Source: JAHQVI01 sp963727575
GTDB lineage: Bacteria > Pseudomonadota > Alphaproteobacteria > Rhizobiales > Rhodomicrobiaceae
Assembly (NCBI GenBank): GCA_963727575.1
Contig: CAVSIA010000007.1
Span: 124,001 to 188,000, forward strand
Direction of reading: 5' to 3'
Length of the DNA stretch: 64,000 bases
Shown here: one piece after another, positions 39,134 to 48,626 of the stretch
Numbering within the stretch: the first letter of the stretch is position 1
How the letters are laid out: each line of letters opens with the position of its first letter
Position numbers and translations under genes: made by a program
The notes under the pieces: model-generated
Seen by the model: the letters and a program-made list of their open reading frames with translations, nothing else
The model's database searches: none
Told to the model about the DNA's origin: nothing

Positions 39134-40132
39134 CTAATCCATCGTCACCACGACCTTGCCGAGCGCCTTGCGGTTGGCGAGCCAGTCGATGGCGTCGCCG
39201 GAACGGGCGAGCGAAAAGGTCTCGGAGACGACCGGCTTGATCTTGCCTTCGGCGTAAAAGCCGAGCAGCTCGCGGATGTTCTCCGCATTCTCCTCCGGCT
39301 TGCGGCGCAGCCAGGCGCCCCAGAACACGCCGACCACCTGGCAGGATTTCAGCAGCGTCAGATTGAGCGGCAGTTTCGGAATGCCGGCGGGGAAGCCGAT
39401 CACGAGGAAGCGGCCTTCCCAGGCGATGGCGCGCAGGGACGCCTCGCTATAGGCCCCGCCGACGGGGTCGTAGATCACATCCGCGCCGTTGGGACCGCAG
39501 GCGCTCTTGAAGATGTCGCGAAGGGCTTTCTCGCCCTCCTTGTCGAACGGGCCGGAGGGATAGATCACGCCGTCATCGGCGCCATGCGCCTTGGCCAGCG
39601 CCAGCTTTTCCTCCGACGAGACCGCGGCAATCACGCGCGCGCCCATCACTTTGCCGAGCTCGACGGCGGCGATGCCCACGCCGCCCGCCGCGCCGAGCAC
39701 AAGCAGCGTTTCGCCGGTCTTCAGATGCGCGCGCTGTTTCAGGCCGTAATAGGAGGTGCCGTAGGTCATGATGAAAGCGGCGGCGTGATCGAACGGCATC
39801 GCATCCGGGATCGGGATGCAGCGCGCCGCCTCGACCTTCACCTTCTCGGCCATGCCGCCCCAGCCGACCGAGCCGATCACCCGGTCGCCGGTCTTCAGGA
39901 CGGTCACGCCTTCGCCAACCGCCGAGACGACGCCGCTGACCTCGCCGCCAGGCGAAAACGGCCGTTCGGGCTTGAACTGGTAGAGGTCCTGAATGATCAG
40001 GCTGTCGGGATAGTTCACGCCGCACGCCTTGACGTCGACCACGACCTCGCCGGCGCCGGGCACCGGATCGGCGACCTCTTCCAGGACCAGCGTTTCGGGG
40101 CCGCCGGGCGCTTTGCTGAGAATGGCTTTCAT
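39134..40132 (-). CDS. NADPH:quinone oxidoreductase family protein (zinc-independent MDR)
   Basis: 332 aa from ATG 40132. Medium-chain dehydrogenase/reductase with GroES-like N-terminal domain (GVNYPDSLIIQDLYQFKPE, FSPGGEVSGVVSAVGEGV) and NADPH motif VLGAAGGVGIAAVELGKVMG. The structural zinc lobe is lacking, as in the quinone reductase subfamily. It also resembles the C-terminal part of acrylyl-CoA or enoyl reductases, so substrate is open. Confidence 0.87.
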   Translation of the reverse strand: MKAILSKAPGGPETLVLEEVADPVPGAGEVVVDVKACGVNYPDSLIIQDLYQFKPERPFSPGGEVSGVVSAVGEGVTVLKTGDRVIGSVGWGGMAEKVKVEAARCIPIPDAMPFDHAAAFIMTYGTSYYGLKQRAHLKTGETLLVLGAAGGVGIAAVELGKVMGARVIAAVSSEEKLALAKAHGADDGVIYPSGPFDKEGEKALRDIFKSACGPNGADVIYDPVGGAYSEASLRAIAWEGRFLVIGFPAGIPKLPLNLTLLKSCQVVGVFWGAWLRRKPEENAENIRELLGFYAEGKIKPVVSETFSLARSGDAIDWLANRKALGKVVVTMD

Positions 40133-40369
40133 CGATCGGTCTCCATGCCGCATCGGTTGATTGCGGCGGTTGTCAGTCGGCACTAGGCAAGCGGCGAACG
40201 GGAGAAGGCGGGCAACGCATGCGGCAGAGCGGCGCCTGACCGGCGGCCGCGTCGTCGACGCCCTCCCCTTTCATTTTCTCCCAGAGTGTTACCGGAGCCG
40301 AGGCATATGACAAGCCTTGGCGGGTGTGTTTGTTTTGTTGCCGGTTCTGTGGCGACAGGAAAAAAGGGG

Positions 40370-41785
40370 CTAGTCGACGGAACGTAGTATCAGCACCCAG
40401 TCGCCATCTCCCGCCGAATTCTTTCCCGGCGCCGCGAAGCTCGATTGCCCTTTGGTCCGGGTCGGATTTTGAACGTCAATCGTTTCGCCGTTGGCCGGAT
40501 CGAACCATTGTGCAACCACGGTTTTTCCGGCAAGCTGCGTGAGGTCAATATTGAGAGTGCGACGACTGGGAAGATACGCGACGGCGAGATGGCCATCATC
40601 GCTTGCGGAAAGTGTCGCCAGATCCGCGCCCTCTCCCCTACCCGCCTTGATCATCCTTCCATCCAGATCCGGAATCAGCGTCCACCACGGCAGGCGAGAG
40701 AACAGATTGACAAGGTGGGTCATCGATTGGGCACCGTCGCTCCCCAGAGCGTTCCACCAGTCAGTCGGGGCATCATAGAGGCCAGGGCCAGCGAAATGCC
40801 ACATCGGATTGTTACCAAAGATTTCGCCCGCTGCACCGCATAAGAGCGCTTGATAGGCTTGGCCTCGAATGCGATGCGCTTTCGCGTGATGCTCGTTTTC
40901 GTACGCGCTCTCAATCAGAAAGGCTGGGCGTCGCAAAGGATACTGGTAAGCGGCCGCTACCTTCTCGCAGACCGGCTCATAGGTATAGACGCTCGTCAGA
41001 TCGAGCCAACTGGCATCCTTCCAAAAGCCAGGAACAATGCTGTCAGGCGCATTGTGAGCGGTCTGCAATTGCTCAGGCGCTGCCTGTTTGAAATTTTCCG
41101 CTATGATCTCAACAAGCGACTTGTCCGCCGGATCATCATCGCCTCCGTTGACCCAGATTATGTTGTTGAAGGCGGAATACCGATCGCTAAGAAACCGGCC
41201 ATAGGCCCTTATGGCCTGCGCACCGTGGCTCGTCATCTCCTTCCACCAGCCTTCGTCGGTGCCGCGATGACCGATGTATGCTGGAGCAAGGAGCACAAGA
41301 AATCCGAGATCGCGGGCACGTCCAAGCACCCAATCCGCGTGCTTAAAATAGGCCTCGTTGGGCGTTGCAAAATTTCCTGCCTCGGTGAACGGCGCTTCAC
41401 CGTAGATGTTTGCAGGCGCATTTCGCGAAAATCGGTGTTCGAGCAGATTGACCAGCAAAGTGTTAAAACCCCGAGCCTTTCGATCTGCGAAATAGACGTC
41501 TGCTTCCTCACGCGTAAGATCCGCAATCAATGACCATGCGGTGTCACCATGCATGAGGAAGGGCTTGCCATTTGCGTCGATGAGGTAACGTTTGCCGGGT
41601 TCGACCCTAAGCGGGAACGTCGGCTGCAAAACCGTCTTTGCAACGACAAGCTGGCTCGCCGGAGACCCTAGAAGAAAATGCAGAACGCGATCGGAGAAGC
41701 GATAGCCCATGGCAACAATCAAGGCTAACAGCGCCGCCAGCGCTAGAAAACCCAAAGAATAAACGGTCGAATTACGTCTGCGCAT
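40370..41785 (-). CDS. DUF4038 (apiosidase-like) membrane-anchored protein with C-terminal collagen-binding-like domain
   Basis: 471 aa from ATG 41785 after GGAGGGG. One N-terminal membrane anchor (LGFLALAALLALIVAMGY) leaves the rest in the periplasm. The DUF4038 TIM-barrel-like domain has RYLIDANGKPFLMHGDTAWS, GFNTLLVNLLEHRF, NIIWVNGGDDDP and WHFAGPGLYDAPTDW. A beta-domain follows to VLILRSVD. Related GH140 enzymes are apiosidases. Base composition is visibly less GC-rich than the neighbours, suggesting transfer. Substrate, presumably a plant or surface glycan, is not known. Confidence 0.8.
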   Translation of the reverse strand: MRRRNSTVYSLGFLALAALLALIVAMGYRFSDRVLHFLLGSPASQLVVAKTVLQPTFPLRVEPGKRYLIDANGKPFLMHGDTAWSLIADLTREEADVYFADRKARGFNTLLVNLLEHRFSRNAPANIYGEAPFTEAGNFATPNEAYFKHADWVLGRARDLGFLVLLAPAYIGHRGTDEGWWKEMTSHGAQAIRAYGRFLSDRYSAFNNIIWVNGGDDDPADKSLVEIIAENFKQAAPEQLQTAHNAPDSIVPGFWKDASWLDLTSVYTYEPVCEKVAAAYQYPLRRPAFLIESAYENEHHAKAHRIRGQAYQALLCGAAGEIFGNNPMWHFAGPGLYDAPTDWWNALGSDGAQSMTHLVNLFSRLPWWTLIPDLDGRMIKAGRGEGADLATLSASDDGHLAVAYLPSRRTLNIDLTQLAGKTVVAQWFDPANGETIDVQNPTRTKGQSSFAAPGKNSAGDGDWVLILRSVD

Positions 41786-41889
41786 ATCCAACCCCTCCGC
41801 CACACCTTCGCGACCACTAGATAGCGCGCGAACGGCCAGTCCGACATACAAAAAGCGAGAGGCATTGGGCGGTTGGCAATCGCGCCGCG

Positions 41890-42690
41890 TCACCGGTCGG
41901 CGATGTGCATGGCCTCCCAGGCGCGCCGGACAAAGGCGGCCTTATAGAAATGGCCGCCCCGGTGGGTGCAATATTCGAGGATTTTTCCTTGCGGGTTGGT
42001 GCTGCGCTCGCAGGTAAGGCCGTCCGCGGCGGGGACCGGCTTTGCCTCGCCGAAATCGCCCTGACGTTTGAAAAGCTCAAATGATTCCCCGACGTCCATC
42101 TGGCGCGTGTCGGCGATGGCGCGCCCGATGATCGGCACGATCGGGTCCTCGGTGCCATGGAAATGCATCAGATCGACCGGCTTCGACGGACAGCTTTTCG
42201 GCACTGGCGACCAGAACGTTCCGGACATCGGGGCAAAGCCGGCGAACAGCTCGCCCTCGTGGCACGCAAGGTTCCAGACCAGCATTCCGCCCGCCGAAAA
42301 GCCGGCGACGAGAAGCTTGTGCCTGTCGATCCCGTAGCGGGTCACCAATTCGTCGACCAGACGGCGGAAATAGCTGAATTCCACCTCGCCGGTATTCTCC
42401 TTATGGCGCGGACGGCCGGGAAGCTCCCAGTCGTTCTTGCCCGCCTGCGGCGCGACGAGCGCCACGCCCAGCTCGTCGGCCAGCGCGATCAGGGTCTTGT
42501 CGCCCATCGTGCCGGCCGCCGTGCCGCGATAGCCGTGGGCAAAGAGAATGGCGCCTACATGCGCGCCCGCTTTCGCCGGCGGCATGTGGATCCGGTAAAC
42601 CCGGTCGCCGAGCTGGCAGTCGCTGTCCACGCCGCAGGCCATCGCCGGGGCGGCGGTCAGAAAGAAAAAGACACAGGCAATCCAGCGCAT
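41890..42690 (-). CDS. Secreted alpha/beta-hydrolase, PHB depolymerase/LpqC-type esterase
   Basis: 266 aa with a signal peptide (IACVFFFLTAAPAMA). Alpha/beta-hydrolase with oxyanion region ILFAHGYRGTA, nucleophile Ser in VAGFSAGGMLVW, Asp in FHGTEDPIVPI and catalytic His in YCTHRGGHFY. These match the polyhydroxybutyrate depolymerase-like/feruloyl esterase family (COG3509). It could cleave esters of plant or polymer origin. It stands alone, next to the DUF4038 gene, which could point to a shared polysaccharide role. Confidence 0.82.
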   Translation of the reverse strand: MRWIACVFFFLTAAPAMACGVDSDCQLGDRVYRIHMPPAKAGAHVGAILFAHGYRGTAAGTMGDKTLIALADELGVALVAPQAGKNDWELPGRPRHKENTGEVEFSYFRRLVDELVTRYGIDRHKLLVAGFSAGGMLVWNLACHEGELFAGFAPMSGTFWSPVPKSCPSKPVDLMHFHGTEDPIVPIIGRAIADTRQMDVGESFELFKRQGDFGEAKPVPAADGLTCERSTNPQGKILEYCTHRGGHFYKAAFVRRAWEAMHIADR

Positions 42691-42881
42691 GTCGCCGTCT
42701 CCGCAATTTGCAATTACGACAAACTCGCCCGGAATTTGCCAATGCGGGAATCAAGCTTTGGTGAGCGATATGCAGGTTTGCGTTGGCAGGCCAACGAAAG
42801 CCCTACTTGGTTTTTTGTTTGCGCATCATTCATTTCGAAAAGCCGGAAGACCACTCTTCGAAATGATGCTGAGGCAGCCCG

Positions 42882-43559
42882 TCAGGCGGCCCCGCCGGTC
42901 AGCTCCAGGATCGCCGCCCGCATTTCCGGCGCGGTGGCGACGATCCGGTCGGCGTCCAGATCCTCCGGCAGCCGGCTCCCGTAGCCGTGCGGCACAAGGA
43001 TCACCGGGATGCCCGCCGCGCGCGCCGCACCGACATCCGCGCCCAAATCGCCGACCATGATGGCGCGCGACGTCTCGCCGCCCGCCTCGCGGATCGACAG
43101 GACCAGCGGCTCGGGGTCCGGCTTGCGCGGCCGGCCGTCGATGCTGCCGATGGCGGCATGGACCCAGCGCGCCGCATCGAGGCGCTCGAGGATCTCGATG
43201 ACGATGTCCTCCGCCTTGTTGCTGCACACGGCAATGCGCGCGCCCTGGTCGTGGAAGTCTTTCAGCACGTCGAACACCCAGTCGTGCAGACGCGACAACA
43301 CGACGGGCGAGGCCCGGTAATGCGCCAGGAGCCGGTCGAAGGTGGCGTCGGTTTCCGCCTTGGAGAGCGAAATCCCGGTGGATTCGAGCGCCCGCAGCAA
43401 GAGGTTGCGCAGGCCGCCGCCGACCATGCGCTCGGTCTCGGCGACGCTGAACTCCTTCCCGTACGTGGCAAGGGTGGCGTTGAGCGCGGCGGCGATGTCC
43501 GGGGAGGTGTGGGCAAGCGTGCCGTCCAGATCGAAGACGGCGGTGAGTGGGGTCTGCAT
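42882..43559 (-). CDS. gph: Phosphoglycolate phosphatase (HAD family)
   Basis: 225 aa HAD hydrolase. Motif I VFDLDGTLAHTSPDIAAALN, motif II IAVCSNKAED, motif III Lys in GRPRKPDPEPL and motif IV IMVGDLGADVGAARAAGIPV. N-terminal helical cap as in Gph. It removes phosphate from 2-phosphoglycolate made in DNA repair or photorespiration. It lies 8 bases after mobB and may be co-transcribed with mobBA. Confidence 0.9.
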   Translation of the reverse strand: MQTPLTAVFDLDGTLAHTSPDIAAALNATLATYGKEFSVAETERMVGGGLRNLLLRALESTGISLSKAETDATFDRLLAHYRASPVVLSRLHDWVFDVLKDFHDQGARIAVCSNKAEDIVIEILERLDAARWVHAAIGSIDGRPRKPDPEPLVLSIREAGGETSRAIMVGDLGADVGAARAAGIPVILVPHGYGSRLPEDLDADRIVATAPEMRAAILELTGGAA

Positions 43560-43567
43560 GAGCGCCT

Positions 43568-44086
43568 CTAACCTCCCAGCCGGTTCAGGCCGGTATAGTT
43601 GGTGATGAAATCGGCAATGGCGGAGATGTCGCCCAGCGGGAACAGCGGCAGTCCGCCGGGTTCGGTTTCCCGATCGGCGGCGATGGCGACGACGCCGGGG
43701 ACCGTTCCGGCGATCGCGTCGCTCTGCGCGGCCTCGGCGCGGCGGGCCTCGATCTTGGCGTGATCGTGGGTCTTGAAGCCCTCGACGAGAATGAGATCGG
43801 CGCCGGTCAGGCGGCCAAGGACCTCATCGAGCCCCGGCTCGGCTTCGCCGCGCAACTCGTGCATCAGCGCCACGCGGTTCGCCGAGACGACGGCAACCTC
43901 GCGCGCACCGGATTCGCGGAAACGGTGAGAATCGCGCCCCGGCTGATCGACGTCGAAATCGTGATGGGCGTGCTTGACGGCGGCAACCTTATAGCCACGC
44001 CGGGCGAATTCCTCGATCAGCTTCGCCATGAGCGTGGTCTTGCCCGAGTTCTTCCAGCCGACGATGCCGAAGATGGGGGCGGTCAT
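43568..44086 (-). CDS. mobB: Molybdopterin-guanine dinucleotide biosynthesis protein MobB
   Basis: 172 aa. P-loop FGIVGWKNSGKTTLMAKLIE, then VAAVKHAHHDFDVDQPGRDS and ILVEGFKTHDHAKIE, as in MobB. It is a GTP-binding accessory of MobA. The ATG overlaps the mobA stop by four bases. The pair serves bis-MGD enzymes; the CoxL-type enzyme in this window uses MPT or MCD instead. Confidence 0.93.
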   Translation of the reverse strand: MTAPIFGIVGWKNSGKTTLMAKLIEEFARRGYKVAAVKHAHHDFDVDQPGRDSHRFRESGAREVAVVSANRVALMHELRGEAEPGLDEVLGRLTGADLILVEGFKTHDHAKIEARRAEAAQSDAIAGTVPGVVAIAADRETEPGGLPLFPLGDISAIADFITNYTGLNRLGG

Positions 44087-44730
44087 AGCGGCAGCCCCTG
44101 GATGAGCCGTTCGGCCATGGCAAAATCCTCCGGTGTGTTGACGTTGAAAAACGGATCGATGGCGGCGGCGCCGAGAGTGACCGGCAAGAAATCGACGGCC
44201 TCGAACGCGTAACGCCCGATCCAGCCCTTGACGCGGCGCTCGCCCGCCGCAAGCAGATCCGCCAGTTCGTCATGGAGCGAGACGGAAAACAGGCCGCAGA
44301 CGAAATGCGTGTCGCGGCCGCATCTGGCGATCGCAATCGGGGCGGCGGTCGCCGCGGCTGCCGAGCGCAGCGCGGCGACATAGCCGGCCGGCAGGAACGG
44401 TGTGTCGCAAGGCGCGGTCGCGATCCAGTCCGCGCCGGGCCGGGCATCGCGCGCCCACCCCATGCCGGACAGTATGCCGGCAAGCGGCCCGGCATGGTCC
44501 TGCACGGCATCGCGGACGATTGGCAGATCACACGCATCGAACGGCCCGCCATCGGCGCCGACGTTCAGAACACAGCATTCGACCTGCGGCGCGAAGCGGT
44601 CGACCACATGCGCGATCATCGGCCGGCCGGCAAGCGTCTTCAGCGCCTTGGTCTCGCCCATGCGCCGCGACTGCCCGCCCGCGAGCACGACGCCGACAAC
44701 GCCGCTTTGCTGATCCTTGCCGCCTTGCAT
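44083..44730 (-). CDS. mobA: Molybdenum cofactor guanylyltransferase MobA
   Basis: 215 aa. The nucleotidyltransferase signature VVLAGGQSRRMGETKALKTL at the N-terminus binds GTP, with WIATAPCDTPFLPAGYV (metal-binding Asp) and VNTPEDFAMAERLI near the end. It makes molybdopterin guanine dinucleotide. Upstream of mobB with translational coupling. Confidence 0.93.
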   Translation of the reverse strand: MQGGKDQQSGVVGVVLAGGQSRRMGETKALKTLAGRPMIAHVVDRFAPQVECCVLNVGADGGPFDACDLPIVRDAVQDHAGPLAGILSGMGWARDARPGADWIATAPCDTPFLPAGYVAALRSAAAATAAPIAIARCGRDTHFVCGLFSVSLHDELADLLAAGERRVKGWIGRYAFEAVDFLPVTLGAAAIDPFFNVNTPEDFAMAERLIQGLPL

Positions 44731-44829
44731 GTTTCCAGACCGGTTGCTTGCCGCACCATGGTTCTATCACGGCAGCACCAACTTTAGGAGGCGGCGCGTC
44801 ATCTCACCCCGAAGCGGCCCGCCGTCGTC

Positions 44830-45776
44830 TTAAGTCGAGACGTGGCGCCGGCGGCGGTAGAGATAGTCCGGCGCGAGCCCCAGGCGCAGACATGCCGCGA
44901 CCGGCGGCGTTCCCTGCAGCGGCGTGCGGTCGGCGATCCTGGAGGCCGTGCGCACCAGCGCCCGCTCCCAGACTCGCAGGTCCCATTCCTCGCCAAGCCC
45001 CAGCGTCTCGCGCGCCCAGCCGGGCACATTCTCGACCCCGGCGCGGATCAGGATGCCCTGCAGGTAGCGCGCGCTGCCCGGCAGGATCGGCGCGCCGCGC
45101 ATGATCGTGAGAAACTCCAGAATGATCGGCGACGGCTCCAGCTTCGGCTTCATATGCGCAAAGAACGCGTTAAGCTCCTCCTCGGAGCGGGGGAATCGAC
45201 GGCGCCGTATAGCGAGGCGGCGATCTTGCCCTCCCCGTAGTAGCGCGAAACCGCCTCGTTGCTGAGCGCGCGCGCATAGACCCTGTGCGCCTCGATGAAG
45301 CCGAAGGAGGCGGTCGCCTGCACCCAGTTGAGCAACTCGGGATCGTTGGCGTTGTAGGGCACGCCGCTCGGCGTCACGCCGATGACTCGCTCATGCATCC
45401 GGCAGACGCCTGCGATCATCGCCCTAGCCCGGCTTTCGGGTCCGTACACCGTCATCATCGCCGCAAGACCGGTACGGCGCAGCCTGGGCACCGGATTGCC
45501 GCGGAAGGTGGTGTGGTTCCATACGCCCGACCGCACGCGCGGCTCGGCAAGTTCGAGGATCACCGCGGTAATGCCGCCGATGAACAGCGTGATCGGGTTC
45601 TTGAACACCTGCCAGGACACCGAATCGGGTGCCGCAAGCGCCGGCTCGCCCTTCGGACCGGCGAAATCGAGCGGAATTCCCCCGCCCTCGAACAGGAATT
45701 TATGCGCTTCCACCTCGAGCCAGCTTCGCAGCCAGCGGGGCAGCATGATAGCGTTGGAGGCTTGCATCTTGGCCAT
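44830..45776 (-). CDS. MpaB-like (DUF2236) oxygenase family protein (frame change near 45191)
   Basis: About 315 aa. N-terminal part FEGGGIPLDFAGPKGEP..., RRTGLAAMMTVYGPESRARA, GVTPSGVPYNANDPELLNWV and ATASFGFIEAHRVYARALS are characteristic of the ER-bound oxygenase MpaB/latex-clearing protein family (DUF2236), which binds a b-type heme. The run of five G at 45189-45193 seems one base short; adding one joins AVDSP to RSEEELNAFFAHMKPKLEPS. This is one of few apparent base losses. Function in bacteria unknown. Confidence 0.8.
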
Positions 45777-45964
45777 GGGTTACGTCTTTTCGGAATTCGC
45801 CGCAAACGGCAAGATCCACCGCGCCGTCGGCACTCCGGCGGCGCGCGGCCGAGCAATTGGGTCACAGTGGACGTCCGGCCCGATCCGCAGCTCGGCGCTT
45901 GATTTCGCGCATTGACGTGGGCACCAATCAGCGCCAATTCAACGGGAGCGAGAGAGGCCAAGCC

Positions 45965-46258
45965 ATGTCATATCAATATCCGGAAGAAAATCGCGAGCAT
46001 GCCGGGAGCGGCTCGCGTCCGTTGCTGATCCGCGGCGCGATCATGATTTTCTTCATGATCTGCCTCGGCATCGCCCAGTCGGTGCTGTGTGCGGTCGCGG
46101 TGGTCCAGTTCGCCTGGATGCTGATCAAGTCCGAGCGCAACGAGTTCGTCGCCCGCTTCGGCGCCTCGCTCGGCCTGTGGCTGGCGGAAACGGCAAGCTT
46201 CCTCTCGGGCGACCGCGACGAAAAGCCGTTTCCCTGGAAGCCCTGGCCGGAACTGTAG
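45965..46258 (+). CDS. DUF4389 domain-containing small membrane protein
   Basis: 97 aa, ATG 45965 after GGGAGCGAGAGAGG. One long hydrophobic span (LIRGAIMIFFMICLGIAQSV) followed by FAWMLIKSERNEFVARFGAS and WLAETASFLSGDRDEKPFPW, the conserved end of DUF4389. Function unknown. It precedes the dinB SOS box. Confidence 0.82.
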   Translation: MSYQYPEENREHAGSGSRPLLIRGAIMIFFMICLGIAQSVLCAVAVVQFAWMLIKSERNEFVARFGASLGLWLAETASFLSGDRDEKPFPWKPWPEL

Positions 46259-46319
46259 GACGTCGGCGAGGGTCCGCCGGCTCGCCTTAGATTTATCCAC
46301 CGCTGATCGGCGGGGATGA

Positions 46320-46334
46320 GAACAGTTTGTGAAC
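46320..46334. promoter_or_regulatory. LexA (SOS) box upstream of dinB
   Basis: GAAC-AGTTTGT-GAAC is the complement-strand form of the alphaproteobacterial LexA site GTTC-N7-GTTC. It ends 42 bases before the dinB ATG, where it would cover the promoter. Confidence 0.85.
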
Positions 46335-46376
46335 AAACGGTCGTCGCGGGCCGGCGAATATGCTAGCTGAAAGCTC

Positions 46377-47546
46377 ATGGTGCCAACTCTTTGCCGCGAT
46401 TGCTGCCAGCTCATGACGCCGCGCATCGGCGTGTGCCCCGACTGTGGCGGCGAGCGCCTCATCACCCATGCCGAGCTGCAACAGCTCGGCATCGCCCATA
46501 TCGATTGCGACGCCTTTTATGCCTCGGTGGAGAAACGCGACCGCCCGGAGCTTGCCGATCGCCCGCTGATCGTCGGCCACACCGGCGGGCGCGGCGTCGT
46601 CACCACCGCCTGCTACCTCGCCCGGCGTTACGGGGTGCGTTCGGCAATGCCGATGTTCCAGGCGACCAAGCTGTGCCCGCATGCGGCGGTGCTGCCGCCC
46701 GACATGGCGAAATATAAGGGCGTCAGCGAGCAGATCCGCGCGATCTTTCTCGAGGCGACGGAAATCTTCGAGCCGGTCGCGTTCGATGAAGCCTATCTCG
46801 ACCTGACCGACGAATTGGAAGGCGCCAATGGCTCCGCCGCCCCCGCTCTCGCCCGGATTGCGCGGCTGGTCGAGTGGAAGCTCGGCATCACCGTGTCGAT
46901 CGGGCTGTCGCATAACAAATTCCTGGCGAAGCTGGCCTCCGATATGAACAAGCCGCGCGGCTTTTCGGTAATCGGCGGCGCGGAAGCGGCTTCGGTGCTG
47001 GTGCCGCTGTCGGTGCGCAAGATCAACGGCGTCGGCGCGGCGATGGCGCAGCGGCTGGAGGCCGGCGGCATCGAAACCATCGGCCAGCTTCAGGCGCTGA
47101 GCGGAATGCAGCTCGCGACGCAGTTCGGCAAATTCGGCCGGCGACTTGCGCAATACGCCCATGGCGAGGACGACCGGCAGGTGACGCCGTCGCGGCCGGT
47201 TAAAAGCATCTCCGCGGAAACCACCTTCCGCGAGGATATCGGCTCGGCGGACGAACTCACGGCGATTGCGCTGCGCCTGTGCGAAAAGGTGGCGTCCAAT
47301 CTGCGGCGCAAAGAGCTTGGCGGGCAGGTGCTGACGCTCAAACTGAAGACATCCGATTTCCGCCTGCTGACGCGCAGCAAACGCCTGCCGCACCCGACGC
47401 AAAAGGCCGATGTGCTGATCGACGCCGCCGAATTTCTCATCCGCCGCTACGCCACGGGTGCAAGCTTCCGGCTGATCGGCATCGGCGCGGACGAACTCGG
47501 CCCGGCGGCGCAGGCCGACCCGCCGAGCCTGTTCGATCTCGCCTGA
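46377..47546 (+). CDS. dinB: DNA polymerase IV with N-terminal zinc-ribbon extension
   Basis: 389 aa Y-family translesion polymerase. A CxxC...CxxC ribbon (LCRDCCQLMTPRIGVCPDCG) occupies residues 5-24, a feature of one alphaproteobacterial DinB subgroup. Then catalytic AHIDCDAFYASVEKRDRPEL, the GRGVVTTACYLARRYGVRSA finger loop, FDEAYLDLTDEL with the second catalytic acids, a GLSHNKFLAKLASDMNKPRG block and the little finger. The LexA box upstream predicts DNA-damage induction. Confidence 0.95.
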   Translation: MVPTLCRDCCQLMTPRIGVCPDCGGERLITHAELQQLGIAHIDCDAFYASVEKRDRPELADRPLIVGHTGGRGVVTTACYLARRYGVRSAMPMFQATKLCPHAAVLPPDMAKYKGVSEQIRAIFLEATEIFEPVAFDEAYLDLTDELEGANGSAAPALARIARLVEWKLGITVSIGLSHNKFLAKLASDMNKPRGFSVIGGAEAASVLVPLSVRKINGVGAAMAQRLEAGGIETIGQLQALSGMQLATQFGKFGRRLAQYAHGEDDRQVTPSRPVKSISAETTFREDIGSADELTAIALRLCEKVASNLRRKELGGQVLTLKLKTSDFRLLTRSKRLPHPTQKADVLIDAAEFLIRRYATGASFRLIGIGADELGPAAQADPPSLFDLA

Positions 47547-47552
47547 CGGGTG

Positions 47553-48344
47553 TCAGCGCGGCGGCAGGCGGATGGCGCCGTCGAGCCGGATGCATTCGCC
47601 GTTGAAATAGCCGTTCTCGATCAGATGCACGGCGAGCGCGGCATATTCCTCCGGCCGGCCCAGCCGCTTCGGATAAGGCACCGACGCGGCAAGCGCCGCC
47701 TTGACGTTGTCGGGAGGCTGTTGAGCAGCGGCGTCAGAAACAGGCCGGGCAGGATCGTGTTGATACGGATGTTTTCGCCCATCAGGTCGCGCGCGATCGG
47801 CAGCGTCATGCCGACGACGCCGCCTTTCGAGGCCGAATAGGCGGCCTGCCCGATCTGCCCGTCCTCGCGCGGCAACGCTCGCCGTGCACACGATGGCGCC
47901 GCGGTCGCCGTCGTCGCCCGGATCGAGGCTCAGCATGCCGGCGGCGGACTTGGCGATGCAGCGGAACGTGCCGATCAGGTTGACCTGGACGACACTTTCG
48001 AAGGCATCGAGCGGGAAATGCTTGATTTCGCCGGTTTCCTTGGCGCGGCTGGCGGTCTTGATGCCGTTGGCTATCCCGGCGCAATTGATCAGCACACGCT
48101 CCTGTCCGTGGGCGGCGCGGGCCTTGGCGAAACCGGCGTCGACATCGGCGTCGGACGTCACGTTGACCTTGCAGAACACGCCGCCGATCTGCGCGGCGAG
48201 CGCTTCGCCCGCCTCCTGGTTCATGTCGAACAGCGCGACCTTCACGCCCTTCGCCGCGAGCGCTTCGGCGGTGGCGCGGCCAAGCCCGGAGGCGCCTCCG
48301 GTGACGACAGCGGCCACCGATTTGTCCAGCTTCATATCGGTCAT
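47553..48344 (-). CDS. Short-chain dehydrogenase, 3-hydroxyacyl-CoA dehydrogenase type II-like (two frame changes)
   Basis: About 263 aa from ATG 48344 (or 48335). NAD motif VVTGGASGLGRATAEALAAK, LINCAGIANG, catalytic YxxxK in AAYSASKGGVVGMTLPIARD, and DLMGENIRINTILPGLF. This pattern fits HSD17B10/3-hydroxyacyl-CoA dehydrogenase-like SDRs of fatty acid or branched-chain degradation. One extra base near 47869 and one apparently missing base near 47715 scramble the C-terminal third; the end RLGRPEEYAALAVHLIENGY is clear. It is convergent with dinB. Confidence 0.82.
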   Translation of the reverse strand: MTDMKLDKSVAAVVTGGASGLGRATAEALAAKGVKVALFDMNQEAGEALAAQIGGVFCKVNVTSDADVDAGFAKARAAHGQERVLINCAGIANGIKTASRAKETGEIKHFPLDAFESVVQVNLIGTFRCIAKSAAGMLSLDPGDDGDRGAIVCTASVAARGRADRAGRLFGLERRRRRHDAADRARPDGRKHPYQHDPARPVSDAAAQQPPDNVKAALAASVPYPKRLGRPEEYAALAVHLIENGYFNGECIRLDGAIRLPPR

Positions 48345-48626
48345 TTCCTCCAGTTGATGCCGCACGGCTTTCGGCGCCGCGGGCGTTTCCGGCATCATAG
48401 CGGTTTAATCGAAATCGGGCATTCGGCCAATGATGCTGGGTCGGATGATCACAACCGGTCGAAATCCATTGCATTTTCTCGAAATGTTCTAAAGTTGCGG
48501 CGATCCGCCACTGGAACTTTGCGTGTTACCAGTTATTCATGACATGGCAGCCATCATTCCATGATGATGAGTTACGCCGCGTCGTGGGCACAGCTTTCAC
48601 CTTAAGAATTCAAGCGAGGAAACACC

